A stretch of 64,000 nucleotides of DNA from NCBI RefSeq assembly GCF_032884065.1, contig NC_088863.1:68010925-68074924 (forward strand). The letters run 5' to 3'. A program made the position numbers and the translations under genes. Shown one piece after another: positions 24,833-40,091 of this stretch (position 1 is the stretch's first letter; each line of letters starts with the position of its first letter). The notes below the pieces were generated by a model. That model was not told the DNA's origin and did no database searches. It saw only the letters and a list, made by a program, of their open reading frames with translations. The DNA is from Artemia franciscana. Taxonomy: Eukaryota; Arthropoda; Branchiopoda; Anostraca; Artemiidae.

Positions 24833-25027
24833 CGATTAGCAATCACCATCAACAAAGCTCAAGGGCAATCATTAGAATCATGAGGTATAGATCTGAATAC
24901 GGATTGTTTTCCCATGGACCATTATATGTTGCATGTTCAAGAGTCGGTAAACCTGACAATCTATTTATATGCACAGACAATGGGACAGCAAAGAATGTTG
25001 TATATTCGCAAGTTTTACGTAGTTAAA
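24833..25027 (+). pseudogene. Helitron helicase C-terminal fragment
   Basis: It encodes AITINKAQGQSLE, the PIF1-type helicase motif V/VI region. [15 protein letters not shown] and [11 protein letters not shown] follow, split across two frames, with a stop early in the fragment. The same end is intact on the minus strand at 30136-30951. Confidence 0.85.
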
Positions 25028-25136
<109 letters not shown>

Positions 25137-25359
25137 ATCTATCTATATTCACAGGTGGGACATAGGGACACAACTACATATATATATATATATATATATA
25201 TCTATCTATATTCACAGGTGGGACATAGGGACACAACTACAATGGCGCGTAACTAATATGGCACGTAACGACTTACGCGCGCGGGGGGGCTTGGGGGGGG
25301 CGCGAAGCGCCCCCACCAACTAGGTGTTGGGGTGGCGCGAAGCGCCACCCCAACAGCTA

Positions 25360-25360
<1 letters not shown>

Positions 25361-25449
<89 letters not shown>

Positions 25450-25472
25450 ATATATATATATATATATATATA
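25361..25472. repeat. (TA)n tract between Helitrons H1 and H2
   Basis: TA repeats with a GTATG interruption near 25441. One Helitron 3' end lies on each side, facing each other. Confidence 0.95.
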
Positions 25473-26250
<778 letters not shown>

Positions 26251-26407
26251 CTTCTATATATATAAAAATAAGTTGTCTGTCTGTGGATCAGGTGACGTCA
26301 TGTTTCTGTGTCGACTGACGTCATGAAGTTAGTTGTCGTCATTTTTGCTATGACGGTGACGTCATTAGAGATATTTAAGACATATATGTTCACGTAGAAA
26401 TCTATTA

Positions 26408-26743
26408 ATGTTTAAGTTTAAAATGACTGATGAACTTACAATGGCAAAAGCCGATGAAGATGCTCAAAGAGTCTATGCCGAAAAACTTGCTGCTGATAGA
26501 GAAAGTCAGAAAAGAAAGCGTGCCGAGGAATCAAAAGAACAGCAAGGAAACAGGCTTGAGGCTAAAGAACGCAAAACCGCGCAGTTAGATGAAGATCCAC
26601 CTGGACAGCGAGAGTCAAAACATATCAAAACTGAAAATGATAGCGATGATGATTGGGTTTGGGATTTTGACTTGGATAAGGTCATCAATGCCTACCAGAT
26701 TTTAGTTAAAAAAAACAAAGGTTCGGCGATATGTATTTCATAG
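26408..26743 (+). CDS. Helitron protein N-terminal region, 111 residues
   Basis: This open frame starts MFKFKMTDELTMAKADED and is rich in charged residues. Its central part, AADRESQKRKRAEESKEQQ, is one copy of a basic ~22-residue unit that recurs in the shorter version at 40226-40522. The C-terminal part is acidic (SDDDWVWDFDLDK). Such basic repeats are found at the N-terminus of many Helitron Rep/helicase proteins, probably as a DNA-binding or nuclear-targeting part; this role is inferred. The frame ends before any Rep motif because minisatellite DNA follows. It is unlikely to make a working protein. Confidence 0.65.
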   Translation: MFKFKMTDELTMAKADEDAQRVYAEKLAADRESQKRKRAEESKEQQGNRLEAKERKTAQLDEDPPGQRESKHIKTENDSDDDWVWDFDLDKVINAYQILVKKNKGSAICIS

Positions 26744-27112
26744 TGAAGCTGAAAAATAAAGAAGAAAAAGAAAACTGAAAAAAGAAAAAATGTAAAAAAC
26801 TGAAAATTACTAAAAAGAAAAAACACTCAAAGAGAAATTACAGACCGGGACACAAATGACGACCGGGACAGAGGGAATATAAATAACGACCGGGACATTC
26901 AAAGAGAAATTACAGACTAGGATACCGGGACACAAATGACGACCGGGACACAGGGAATATAAATGACGACCAGGACACAGGTATTTAAGAATATCGTTCA
27001 AAGACAAATTTTTAATTGTAAGAAGACCGTTGAAAGAGAAATTTCTAATTGTAAAATGACTGAAGAACCTACAATGGCAACGGTACCACCATCGAAGTAG
27101 ATAACCAGTGGA

Positions 27113-28460
27113 TTTACGGCCAACCTACCATCTTCAAAGATACCACGATAGGAAGACTCTACACCGTTCACCCCAATCAACATGAATGCTTCTTTCTACG
27201 CCTGCTTTTAGTGAATGTACCCGGTCCGACATCCTTTGAGTATTTGAGAACTGTAAACGGTACTATACATGACACTTACCGTAGTGCATGCCAAGCTCTG
27301 AATTTATTGGAGAATGACCAACACTGGGATAACTGCATCAATGACGCGTGCGAAACGTCAACCCGAAGTCAAATTCGTGCACTTGCTCTCCATCAGCTCC
27401 TACAAAGTTATGGGAAAAATATAAGTCAAAAAATGTCCGAAGATATACTCCATCGAAAACAGTTAGAGACGTCAGATATGACTTTTGATTTTACATCAGA
27501 AATTTATAACTACACTTTAGTTATTATAGAAGATTTGTGCGTACGTATGGCAAACAAACCTCTTCAGGATTTGGGAATGCCTTCACCTAACCGTATCGCT
27601 GCTGTTTGGACATGTGTAGAATTGGATCGTGAACAAAGTTACAGTACGAGTGATCTATTGTCGTATGTGTAAAATAACATTTCCAAGTTAACGTCGGAAC
27701 AAAAAGACATTTATGATACGATAGACTCAATTTCAGGACGTATACAACTACCTGCTGATTTCTGTAATTTAGTGACGTCCAAAAATGAATTGATTGAAAA
27801 AGTATTTCCGAATATTCTAAAAAATTATAAAAATAATAAATGGCTAAGTGAAAGAGCGATTCTCGCACCCAAAAATATAGACGTCCACGAAATCAATAAT
27901 ATTGTTTTGACCAAGATTCGAGACCAGGCAGTCCTTTGCAAGTCAGTCGACACAGTTTTGGAACCAAACGAAGCGGTTAATTATCCATCTGAATTTTTAA
28001 ATTCCATAGATCTTTCAGGGTTTCCACCACACGTGCTACAACTAAAAATAGGCGTACCAATAATACTTTTAAGAAATATCAACCCACCAAAGCTTTGCAA
28101 TGGCACGCGACTTGCCGTAAAAAAAAACAAAACAATGGAAAACCTAATAGAGGCCACAATCTTGACAGGGCCTTTTGAGGGTGAGGCTGTTCTTATTCCT
28201 CGCATTCCCATGATTCCAACGGATCTGCCTTTTCAATTTAAAAGATTGCAGTTCCCAATTCGATTAGCATTTGCAATCACCATTAACAAAGCTCAAGGTC
28301 AATCATTAGAAAAATGTGGTATAGATCTTAATACTGATTGTTTTTCCCATGGACAAACGTTGCATGTTCGAGGGTCGGTAAACCTGACAATCTATTTATA
28401 TGCAGCGACAATTGGACAGCGAAGAATGTTGTATATTCGCAAGTTTTACGCAGTTAATTT
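27113..28460 (+). pseudogene. Helitron Rep/PIF1-type helicase, internally deleted
   Basis: The frame begins with GRLYTVHPNQHECFFLRLLL and runs to SDLLSYV, where a TAA replaces a sense codon (27670). Reading continues as SKLTSEQKDIYDTI and then jumps to DSISGRIQLPADF. So the helicase nucleotide-binding part (Walker A and B motifs), normally between these two, is missing. The C-terminal part (27772-28530) keeps [19 protein letters not shown] and AITINKAQGQSLEKCGIDL, then shifts frame near 28352. Helitron helicases unwind DNA during rolling-circle transposition; this copy cannot. The matching missing stretch is partly found downstream at 28635-28801. Confidence 0.85.
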
Positions 28461-28634
28461 GTATTGTATCTATCTATCTATCTATCTATATAAAAACGAG
28501 TTGTGTGTATGTATGTTTGTTTGTTTGTAAAAAGAGCGTTTGCATATGACGTCATTATTAGTGCATACGGTTTTGTATATGCACAGACAATGGGAAAGCC
28601 AAGAATGTTGTATATTCGCAATTTTTACGCAGTT

Positions 28635-28801
28635 TAACTCCTGCAGACAAAATGAATGCTTGCCTGAAAAATTCTAATTTATGGGCACACGTAAAAATAT
28701 TAAAATTAACTACAAATATGCGTGTCCGATTGCAAAACGATGACTCTGGTCAAACATTTTCAGATCAATTGCTGGCAATTGGAAACGGAAAGCTCCCAGT
28801 A
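28635..28801 (+). pseudogene. displaced Helitron helicase fragment
   Basis: It encodes MNACLKNSNLWAHVKILKLT and NMRVRLQNDDSGQTFSDQL. This is the stretch just before the DSISG junction, which 27113-28460 lacks. It is flanked by two copies of a ~45 bp block (about 28587-28633 and 28802-28847) beginning GGGAAAGCCAA, so it sits inside a small duplication. Confidence 0.75.
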
Positions 28802-29021
28802 GTGGGAAAGCCAAAAATGTTGTATATTCGCAATTTTTACGTAGTTTGAAACACATATATAAATATATCTATATTCACAGGTGGGACACAGGGACACAAC
28901 TACAATGGCGCGTAACTAATATGACGCGTAACGACTTACGCGCGCGGGGGGGCTTGGGGGGGCACGAAGCGCCCCACCAACTAGGTGTTGGGGTGGCGCG
29001 AAGCGCCAACCCAACAGCTAG

Positions 29022-32005
<2,984 letters not shown>

Positions 32006-32394
32006 TGAGTGAGTCGTTCGTCTTCCCCCTTCTTTACAGGTCAATGAACCTTTGAGGGAATAGTAAAATGTAATATTCTATGTGTATTTAATGATGAATA
32101 AATCTTATCTTTTAGTGACGCTCTACTATGCTTTAAATATAAAATCCGGTGTGCACTCTTTCAGTATGGGGTCTAAAATAAGATTTTCAATGCAACACGG
32201 CAAGATCATGGTCCATACTTGCTATTTGTATTAAACTGGTTGTAGCAGTTCAAGGGCACGATATAACACAAAGATCATAACGCCAAAATTATGTTTAAAA
32301 TGTTTTTATATAGGTTTAGGATAATTTTTTCCTTAGTTTACTTAAGGGCAAAGAAAGTTCAGCTGATTTGATTTTTATTTTTGCTCATTATTAG

Positions 32395-32647
32395 CTTCTT
32401 TGTGCAATTGCTGTTGTAGTATCAAGGCCTTCGGCAGAAGAGAGCAAAGATGAAGAAAAGCTAATGCTGCTTATTTTTGCCGACGATTCAAACGTCGAGC
32501 CTCCAACGCTTCGAAATAGTGGCAAAACTCCTTATCAAAATATGCCGTACCGTGGTCATCCAGTTATGCCGTTTGTGATGAACGGACTACGTTTCCCGTA
32601 TTCACCCCTTCATGGCTTTCAATTTTATAGAAGCCCCTTACCTTATG
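32395..32647 (+). CDS. host gene 1, exon A: end of signal peptide and Pro/Tyr-rich region
   Basis: The exon follows TTATTAG and ends at G|GTAAGTG. It is open in one frame only: LLCAIAVVVSRPSAEE, which looks like the end of a signal peptide with a cleavage site after SRPSA. A Pro/Tyr/Phe-rich stretch follows (TPYQNMPYRGHPVMPFVM, LHGFQFYRSPLPYG). It enters in phase 0 and leaves in phase 1. The next exon (35395) begins in the matching phase and has no stop, which supports real splicing. The exon with the ATG was not found; it should lie upstream, perhaps beyond the Helitron nest. I do not recognise the family. A secreted structural or matrix protein is a guess from composition. Confidence 0.65.
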
Positions 32648-32916
32648 GTAAGTGAATCTTTAATACACTCTCTAGCAGAATGCTACAGTGATAGTGGTAA
32701 TGGTATAATTGCCATCGATAATTGCCATGGACATTTTTGTTTTGTTATAGGTGAAATATCTCGCCACGAAGAACAATTTAAACTTTCAAATACAAGGAAG
32801 CAATTGTTAAGTAAAAGTTACATTAATCGAAAAAAGGCAGAGATGAATTTTGCCTAGTTGCTTAATCTGATTAATACGTATATTAATTAAAGAATTAATA
32901 ATAAACAAGGAATATC

Positions 32917-33045
32917 CTACTATTACTACTACTTCTTCTGTTACTCCTACCACTACTAATACTATTATCATAATCTCATGGGATACTATTACTACCACTA
33001 CTCCTACTACTACTATTATCACTATTACTCCTACTACTGCTACTT
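32917..33045. repeat. (ACT)n-rich microsatellite in intron
   Basis: Imperfect ACT/ATT triplets over about 130 bp. The minus-strand open frame across it is Val/Ile repeat, not a gene. Confidence 0.9.
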
Positions 33046-33084
33046 GTTTGGCAAAAGGGAGTCGATGCAATATACCAAGAATAG

Positions 33085-33620
33085 CCAAGGTTACTAAGTC
33101 TGAACTTTCTGAGATGTTAAACTAAATAAAGAGAAACTATACAACTCCGAGGCTATCAATAGGGCATATATTGAACATCTCAGGAACACCTATAGGTATT
33201 AGACTGTAAGTTACTGGGCATATTGAGATTGATGTGACCAAAACCCGGGTGGTCAGTAGAAGGTAATCTTCAAAAACTTTAGAAAGGCCGAGGCTGTAAA
33301 CTTGTAATTTCTGGGGCCATTGATATTCGACTACTGTGGCTGCAACTGCAGCTAGTTGTGGTTTCGACTATATCCAGTTTTGACTGCCGCAACTTGTGTC
33401 TGTAACTGTGACTGCTGGCTACTGCGACAACTTTTAGTTGCGAATATTATCAAAAAAGGATGAGAGATTTTCGAACCTGTTCATATCAAACCAAATAAAT
33501 GCTGGTTGTCTAAGGGACGTATCAGTAGTATCTAAGGAACAGCTGAGGTCGTTAAGTGGAAATTTTCCGGGAGATATCAAGAGAGATGCAGCCCTCCTGC
33601 ATGGATCTGTAATAAATCAA
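33085..33620. repeat. degenerate ~115 bp satellite copies
   Basis: AACATCTCAGGAACACC at about 33165 and AGTATCTAAGGAACAGC at about 33525 match the satellite consensus at 41245-42470. Between them lies a CTG/ACT-rich patch. Confidence 0.55.
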
Positions 33621-33734
33621 ACAAAATAAGGGAGAGAGCATAGTTTTCTCAGATTTTTCTTGATTTGTTGCTATTTGTATGGTAACGATTGTCATATTTG
33701 ATATTATTTAGATATGAGTTATTTTTTCGTTCGT

Positions 33735-34030
33735 GTTTCTGGTTTTCTCCCAGAACCACTTCATGCGGAAGGGATGGTCATAGAGACAAAGATGGGAGCT
33801 CATTCGATTGAAAACTAAAAGTTCTAGTGTCCTTTCGAGGGCAGCTAAAAAGGGTTGGGAAGGGGGCTGGTAACCCTTCAATCACTTTTGACTCTTGGAA
33901 AGGGCACTGGAGCTTTAACTTTCAATTTACCTCCTTTCAAATTTTTTAAGACCGTCTCTTCAGTATGAAGTGGCTCTGGGAGAAAAAGCAATTAACGAAG
34001 CATAAATAACACATTGAAGCCTTATGTCTC
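33735..34030. repeat. family B fragment in intron
   Basis: It holds the GGGATGGTCATAG, AAAAGTTCTAGTG and GGGAAGGGGGCTGGTA blocks of family B, partly duplicated in inverted order. Confidence 0.55.
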
Positions 34031-35394
34031 TTTTCCATTGTGATATTCATTGCAATGGAAATTTCGTTACCATGGATAACTACCAATAGAATCCTTCTTT
34101 TATTAGTCAAACCACCAATATTTCCTGCGAAGGATATTCATAATTTAATATTCCTTGTGAAGGATATAACGATGTTGCCCAATGTTCAGACAAATGTTCA
34201 TACACTGACAAAAAAAAATACGCGCATGTAACCACACACACATACAGACTCGAGACTCTCAAAATAGAAAAATGATAAGAAAAACTAAAAAACTTCATAA
34301 AAGTTTTGGTGTAAACTTAACACTGTGAAAAATGTTCTTACCACATCTTACTCAGTGTTTGACGAGAACATCTCTCAATATTGCTAAACACTGCGTCCAA
34401 AGTCACCTTAAATTCTGTTTTATATGGCAACGGTGTGTGATGTGGCCTCAAAGTATTTTTTTCTTTAATATACAAGCATAAAAGTTATTTCTAAATTTAC
34501 AAGGTAAATAAGCAGCTTTGAGTTGAATTGTTTTTTCGACGAAAAAAAAGTAACAGTAAAACTATGCTTGAGAAGCAATACTTGCAACAGCAATCATTTT
34601 AGCAATAAATTCATTTGAATTAATTCATATGTTTTCTATATTGCTGTTAAACAGTATTCTAGACTGTTAAATGATATTCATAAAATAAGCAAAAATATGT
34701 GTCATGGGGGTAGAAGTAGCATGCTGAAATAAAATTACCAGCCAGGCTCAAAACTACCTTAGTTCTGAAAATGTTTCTTTACTCCGTACTTTATTAAATG
34801 TGTTTGATATTTTATTTCCTTGGCAGCATATCATCCTTTATCATAAGCCCCTGGTGAATTGAGGCAAAATTGATTCATCAGTCAAGCTCTCTCTAATTAC
34901 CCTTTAATGAGTTGTATAAGCTTATCCGTTTAATGTTAGTTCTATTTAACACCATGAAAAGTTTTCTGGAAGGAAAAAACAAACTATAAACTGTATCCTA
35001 CAAATTATCACATAATTTCGATTTGATATGAGGAATACCACTCATTGGAATACAAGGGAGGGGGGTTCTAAGCAGAAAGCATCTTTTAGTGGATATTGTA
35101 CACTAAAGAAAAAGTATTTCACAAATAGTTTTCAGAGGAAATAATGAATGGGAGAAACATACATCTACTAGTTTAGGTCCGAGGTATAACAAAGAAAAAG
35201 TTGATAAACCTTTCTTTGTAAACAAAGCACGTTGAAAACAAAACGGGTCTGATATGCTTTATTTCGGGATATTTGGATGTACCTTTGCTATTAGATATTT
35301 ACATGAAAGTCAATGGCTTGCAGTGGCATGTAAATTATTACTAAAAAATGGCATGCAGTGGCATGTAATTATTACTAAAAGAGTGTTATTTTAG
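34031..35394. other. intron sequence, nothing recognised
   Basis: No repeat or coding signature was seen. A short direct repeat with TGGCATGCAGTGGCATG lies at 35320-35370. Confidence 0.45.
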
Positions 35395-35706
35395 TTCGAG
35401 ATCCCTCTTATATGACTTCTGGACAGCACATGCAACCTCATAATGAATATGTCAGAGGGAGCGCAACTGAAGAAAAGAAACAAGATCAAATGCAACTGAA
35501 TACACAAAATCAGTCACAGGGTTCCAAAAGATGTGAAAACTGCGACGAAATGGGAATTCATGAGGATAACCAAGATAAAAACCTCTTAACACAAGAATTT
35601 ACCAAGGAGAGAAATGAAAGTGAGAACAATATGCTTGAAGACGATTGGAAACACATACAAGAAGGAGAAAAAGAGGTTGATACCAATGTAGAACCTATTA
35701 CGGGTG
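35395..35706 (+). CDS. host gene 1, exon B: hydrophilic, Gln/Glu/Asn-rich
   Basis: The exon follows TTATTTTAG and ends at G|GTAAGC. With the single base left over from exon A it reads VRDPSYMTSGQHMQPHNEY, then KRCENCDEMGIHEDNQDK and WKHIQEGEKEVDTNVEPI. Its length (312) keeps phase 1 on both sides. The sequence is strongly hydrophilic with one CxxC pair. No known domain was recognised. The continuous frame between two good splice sites, and the phase match to the exons on both sides, are the evidence that it is real. Confidence 0.68.
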
Positions 35707-38700
35707 GTAAGCAACTTTTTTCTTAACTATTACACATAGTATTTTTAGTTGGCTGCAATGGTTAAGAGGTTTAAACAAACTTAAGTCCTGAGCATTCAAG
35801 TTAACGCAGTCAGACTGGTTTTTCCTTTGGATATTTACTAGTCTGTTTCAGTTGATCGACTATCATACTGTCTATTCGAATTATTTTCACTGAATATTAT
35901 ATTCTAGTGGAAGATAAAAAAAATATTTAGAAAAAGCTAAAAAACCTTAAAAATAAACGAAGGTATAGGTTAAGAATTGGACTTCATCAGAAGGTGACAT
36001 GATAGAGCAAGAAGAAACATATTTTTTTATCTCTAATTTTATGCTTATTTTTATAGTTTGGTTTGTGTTTCTGACAATTCATCAATGGTCTAATGTCTCA
36101 ATATCTAAAAATAGTCTAAATAGTATAATGGTCTGACGTGGTCTCACATAGACTTAGGTAATGTAGAAAAAAGTAACATAGTAATTGATGATAGCTGATT
36201 CAAAAACAGATAAGAACGGATTAAACAATTAATGATTTGGACTGATTAAACGTCAGTAAAAACAATTTTCTAATGCTACTTGGCAATTCCTCCAGGGATA
36301 TTCCGTGATGGCACTCAAGATTTTCTACTCCCCACCTTACCTGCTTTTGTACTGATGAATATATGACCGATATCTTTTATTTCCCAAAAGGGAACAGTTC
36401 CCGCAATAAGAAGAGAGATACTTCCCCAAGGCACTCCTTTTCCAATGATTCCAAAAAAATAATAGAAATTAATATTTATTTCTCTCAGGCTCATTTCTAT
36501 ATATACTTGAAGGCTTAGGGAGAGTTAGACAACATAGACACATAACCATGTACACTTTTAGACACATAAGTACATACACATACACATACACAATGAACAA
36601 ACGGTCCTTTTCCGTAATAGTTAATTTATAGTTAATAGTGGTGTGAATCAACTGAGTTAAATGAAGTTTCAAATTAAATGTCTAAATTAACCACTTATCT
36701 TGAAATATTCGTCTTCAATGAAGCTATTTTGGCCCTGTCGATATGTAGCAGTCTGTTGTCTGTCTTTTGGGCCCCCTTTCGACCAACCCATTTATTCTTG
36801 AAACAGATTCTCTTTGGCGTTACGTCTGTAATTTTCAAGCTAATCAAGAAGAAAAGGAAACCGTTTCTGGGAAAACAATACACTATACCTTTCAGTAAAA
36901 AAGTGTAGTACCCTTGGCCCACGCAGCAACTCTTGAAAGTTGCTAACAAATTAAATAAAATTATTTCATCCATTTTAGAGATCAATTACCAAGGGGGGGG
37001 GGCGCATGTTCTTTAAAACAGTATCGTAGATTAGGGTCAAGTTTGCTGGGAAACTTATGGGTTTCAGTTCTATCTCTGACAGAAAATAATTTTTTAGGGG
37101 ATTAAATTTTTTCTGTTTTTCTGAGGGGAGCCCATGTTTTCACACTATAATTTTTCCGGTATCTTAGCGACTGCTTAATTTTTATCTGTTTAGAAGAAAA
37201 ATCCTTCTTTTTAGGGATCTATTTTCAAAGCAACTTGTTTTTTGTGGATTGGGATCCCCGCTACCCAAGAGCTTTCAGGTCTAATTTTCATGTCGATAAA
37301 AATAAAACAAAAAAATTACATGAAGGCTCCCTTTTTCAGGAGCATACCAGTGTAATTTTTATGCTGGATGGAAAAAAAAAACTTTGTTTGCCCTTTTTTG
37401 GGTAAGACTAGAATTCTTTTTCCTCTTTCCTTGTGTACATTAGGATCGGCTAGGCGCACTTATGAATAAGGGTTTTGGCCTATCAGACAATAAAACAAAA
37501 CCATTTAGGCTATTTGGGTGTCCTTTCTATGGGTACCAGACTTATAAATTATTCGTCTCTTCCACAAGGTTTCCCTCGGCCCAGGAATTTACGGCTATAG
37601 GTTTGCAATAGATCTGCAGTAAAAGTTATTAGTCCATTTTCAGATACCCTACCAACATTTTTTCTTCAGCTGGTTTGGATCCTTTAGCCTGAGTTATAAT
37701 TCATGAAAGTTTCAAGAAAATTGAAAAAAATTCTTCATTATTTTCAAGCCCTATATTTGGATTTGGGAGGTCCGTGCAGCAACTAGACACATTTTTGGCC
37801 CTTTTTGAGTCCCCTTTTTTGTGTGGGGGGACCGAATTTGCTTAACAATTTTTCTCTGGGTCTCTGCGGTGCAAGGAATTATGACTGTACGTTTCAAGCT
37901 GATCAAAAAAGAATTCACCTTTTTGGGCCCCTCTTCCTTCAAATTATAAGGATCTCTATATTTTAAGACTCCTTGTCCAAGGGACTAACGACTTTGAGTT
38001 TAATGACCCTCTAAAAAGTCTATTAATTCTTTCTTGACCCTATGCTGGGCCATTTTATTTATTTTTCAGCATTTGGACTAAGGAAGTAAGTTATGAGCCA
38101 AACTGATGCAAATGTTGTATAGCCCCTTTTAGGCCTCGATTTGGGGGGACTTTTGTCTTCAAACCAGTTTTATTTTAACATTAGATTCCTCTTAGTCCAT
38201 GGGTAGGTTGTATTTATTCCTTGATTAGGAATAAGTAAGTTTTTGCTGTCTTTTTCGGCTGCCCTAATGCAGCTTCCTGGCAAGACAATCGGCAATTTAC
38301 TTGGTTTACAGCCCTTGTCCCAGGGACCTAAGGGTATCGTCGTCCCTGGAGCATTTTCTATTACTTCTTTACAATTTCAGCTAAGTGGTTATTCCAGAAT
38401 TACGCTCAGATATTTTGAGGCATTGATTGGGAGAGGTTTATTGAAAAAAGGGTACCAAGAGGGGAATAGTTGCCCTCTAGACACTTTCAAGCCTTTAGAA
38501 GAACCTTTAGTAGCAGTAATAATAATTGACTTTCAAAAACCAGAAACAAAATCAATTGGTGGCACACCAAAAGTGTCGCTTGAGAGGGTGTGCAGCTAAA
38601 AAAAAACTAAAAAAACTAAATGAACAACAACAAACGTTAGAGCGTTGCATCTGATTGTTGAAAGGTTAAATGCACAGATAATCCAGTTAAAAATAAAATA

Positions 38701-38897
38701 CAATAAATTTTGACTGAAAAACTAAAAAAAAATACTTTTATTTTACCCAAAAACCCTTTTTTTATGTCTTTTTTTTTAACTATTCATGTAAATACATTCT
38801 ACTTTTCACAGGTAACGTAAAAGTGCTATTCTAATAAAGAGCGTTATGGCTTCAATGGTATAAGATTAGAAGCGCTAAAGTAACGCCAATGAAACAG
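35707..38897. other. long intron, weak repeat structure only
   Basis: Between 36690 and 38240 there are recurring pieces such as GTTTCAAGCTGATCA and blocks of CCCTTTTTT-GGG, at least two about 180 bp apart. This may be a very old tandem repeat. The open frame at 38243-38599 has no recognised motif and no convincing splice sites. Confidence 0.35.
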
Positions 38898-39530
38898 TTC
38901 GTGGCGACGAACTGTAAGTAAGGAGCGATGTGGCTCAATAATAACTGAAACTCTAAGAAACAGAGTCTTGATAACAATAGATGCACAAAAAGAATCGAAT
39001 TTCGATTCTTATTCAAAAAATTTAGAATTTATCAAATATAATAGTGCCCATTAAAAGTTATGAGCCTAAAAAAATTGCCCAATTTTTCAAAAAGGGGGAA
39101 AAGCCCCCAAAACTTCATGTGATCTTAATGAAAATCACAACATCCGATTCAGTAAACCAAAGAACTATGAGGTTTACTATATATAGAGAGAACTATATAT
39201 AGAGGTTCCAAGCTCCAATGTACAAAAATGTGGAATTTTGCATTTTCGCCAGAAGAAAGATCACGGATGCTCGTTTCTTTTTGCTTGTTTGTTTGTTTTC
39301 TTTTCCGAAGGGTAATCCTATTGCACCAGTCATCGGGGAAGATCGGGATACGGCTAATTTGATCAGACATCAAAAGTTCTTGTGGCATATAAAGTGACCA
39401 AAAAATTATTGGACGGCAACTAGCCCCCCTCCCACGCTAATTTATTCCCCATGGTCGCCCAATCAAAATTTTGAGATAGTCATTTTGTCCGGCATAGTAG
39501 AAAAATCCAGTAAATATTTCTGTGGGGATG
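38898..39530 (+). repeat. family B copy in intron, with terminal hairpin
   Basis: CAGTTCGTGGCGACGAACTG at about 38904 is the terminal hairpin. It is followed by GTAAGTAAGGAGCGATGTGG and then the same ordered blocks as in 15575-14950 reversed (GTGGAATTTTGCATTTTCG, ACGGATGCTCG, GGCAACTAGCCCCCCTCC). Confidence 0.75.
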
Positions 39531-39599
39531 ACTTAGTCATCACAGTCCCTGAGGGAAGGGCAGCAAGTTTTGAAAAATTTCAGTGCATATTGAAGGGGT

Positions 39600-40001
39600 A
39601 CTTACCTAAATCAAAAGACTCTACATGTTACACTATATATATACCACTATATTTTCAAAACGACGCATCTGCAATATTGCAGAGGTATATAAGGGCACTA
39701 AGTGACAATTTTCAGGTCATATTGAAGTAAATTAAAGGACACTGTGTGGGTCAGGCCTCTGAAAAAAGCCATATATGTATATCTTAGGAACGACTAAAAT
39801 CAATGAGCTGAAAACTTTGGGGAATTATCAAACGATGCTATGTGTAACCAGGTGATTAAAAGGGCATATTTATAAGAAACGCCAAAGGTTATTAAGTGGA
39901 ATGTTCCAAGGGATCTCCAAGAGAACTTCTAAGAAATTGGTATGCGTTTTAAGTTTATATTTTCAGTGTATATCGAACGGATATTAAACTAAATAAAAAG
40001 A

Positions 40002-40004
<3 letters not shown>
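39600..40004. repeat. ~115 bp satellite, left part
   Basis: It holds three or four degenerate units with ATCTGCAATATTGCAGAGG, GTATATCTTAGGAACGAC and AAACGCCAAAGGTTATTAAG. The array stops at the (TA)n tract with Helitron H6 and resumes beyond it. Confidence 0.65.

Positions 40005-40088
<84 letters not shown>
40005..40088. repeat. (TA)n tract, left flank of Helitron H6
   Basis: 84 bp of TA repeats directly before the TC of H6. The right flank of H6 is also TATATATATA. Confidence 0.95.

Positions 40089-40091
<3 letters not shown>

Larger units (their letters stand above)
26253..29021 (+). mobile_element. Helitron H3, composite and defective
   Basis: It opens with TCTATATATATAAAAATAAG and closes at 29021 with the hairpin and CAGCTAG. 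In order it holds an N-terminal ORF, a minisatellite and a helicase-protein region with a large deletion. A second Helitron-like 5' motif (TCTATCTATATAAAAACGAG, about 28475-28500) follows, then a stray helicase fragment (28635-28801) and the 3' end. The second 5' motif suggests that a smaller family member inserted near the 3' end, or that two elements were fused. Confidence 0.82.

Noticed and set aside
24274-24855. Minus-strand proteins rich in SRSSFIFPVSRCPG (also at 25873-26318, 40433-40994, 47072-47410)
   Set aside because: They translate the GACCGGGACAC minisatellite inside Helitrons; composition and repeat phase explain them fully.
32807-33088. Val/Ile-rich protein on the minus strand
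   Set aside because: It arises from the (ACT)n microsatellite.
38243-38599. 118-residue protein in the large intron of host gene 1
   Set aside because: No known motif and no splice sites in the needed phase; it overlaps weakly repetitive intron DNA.
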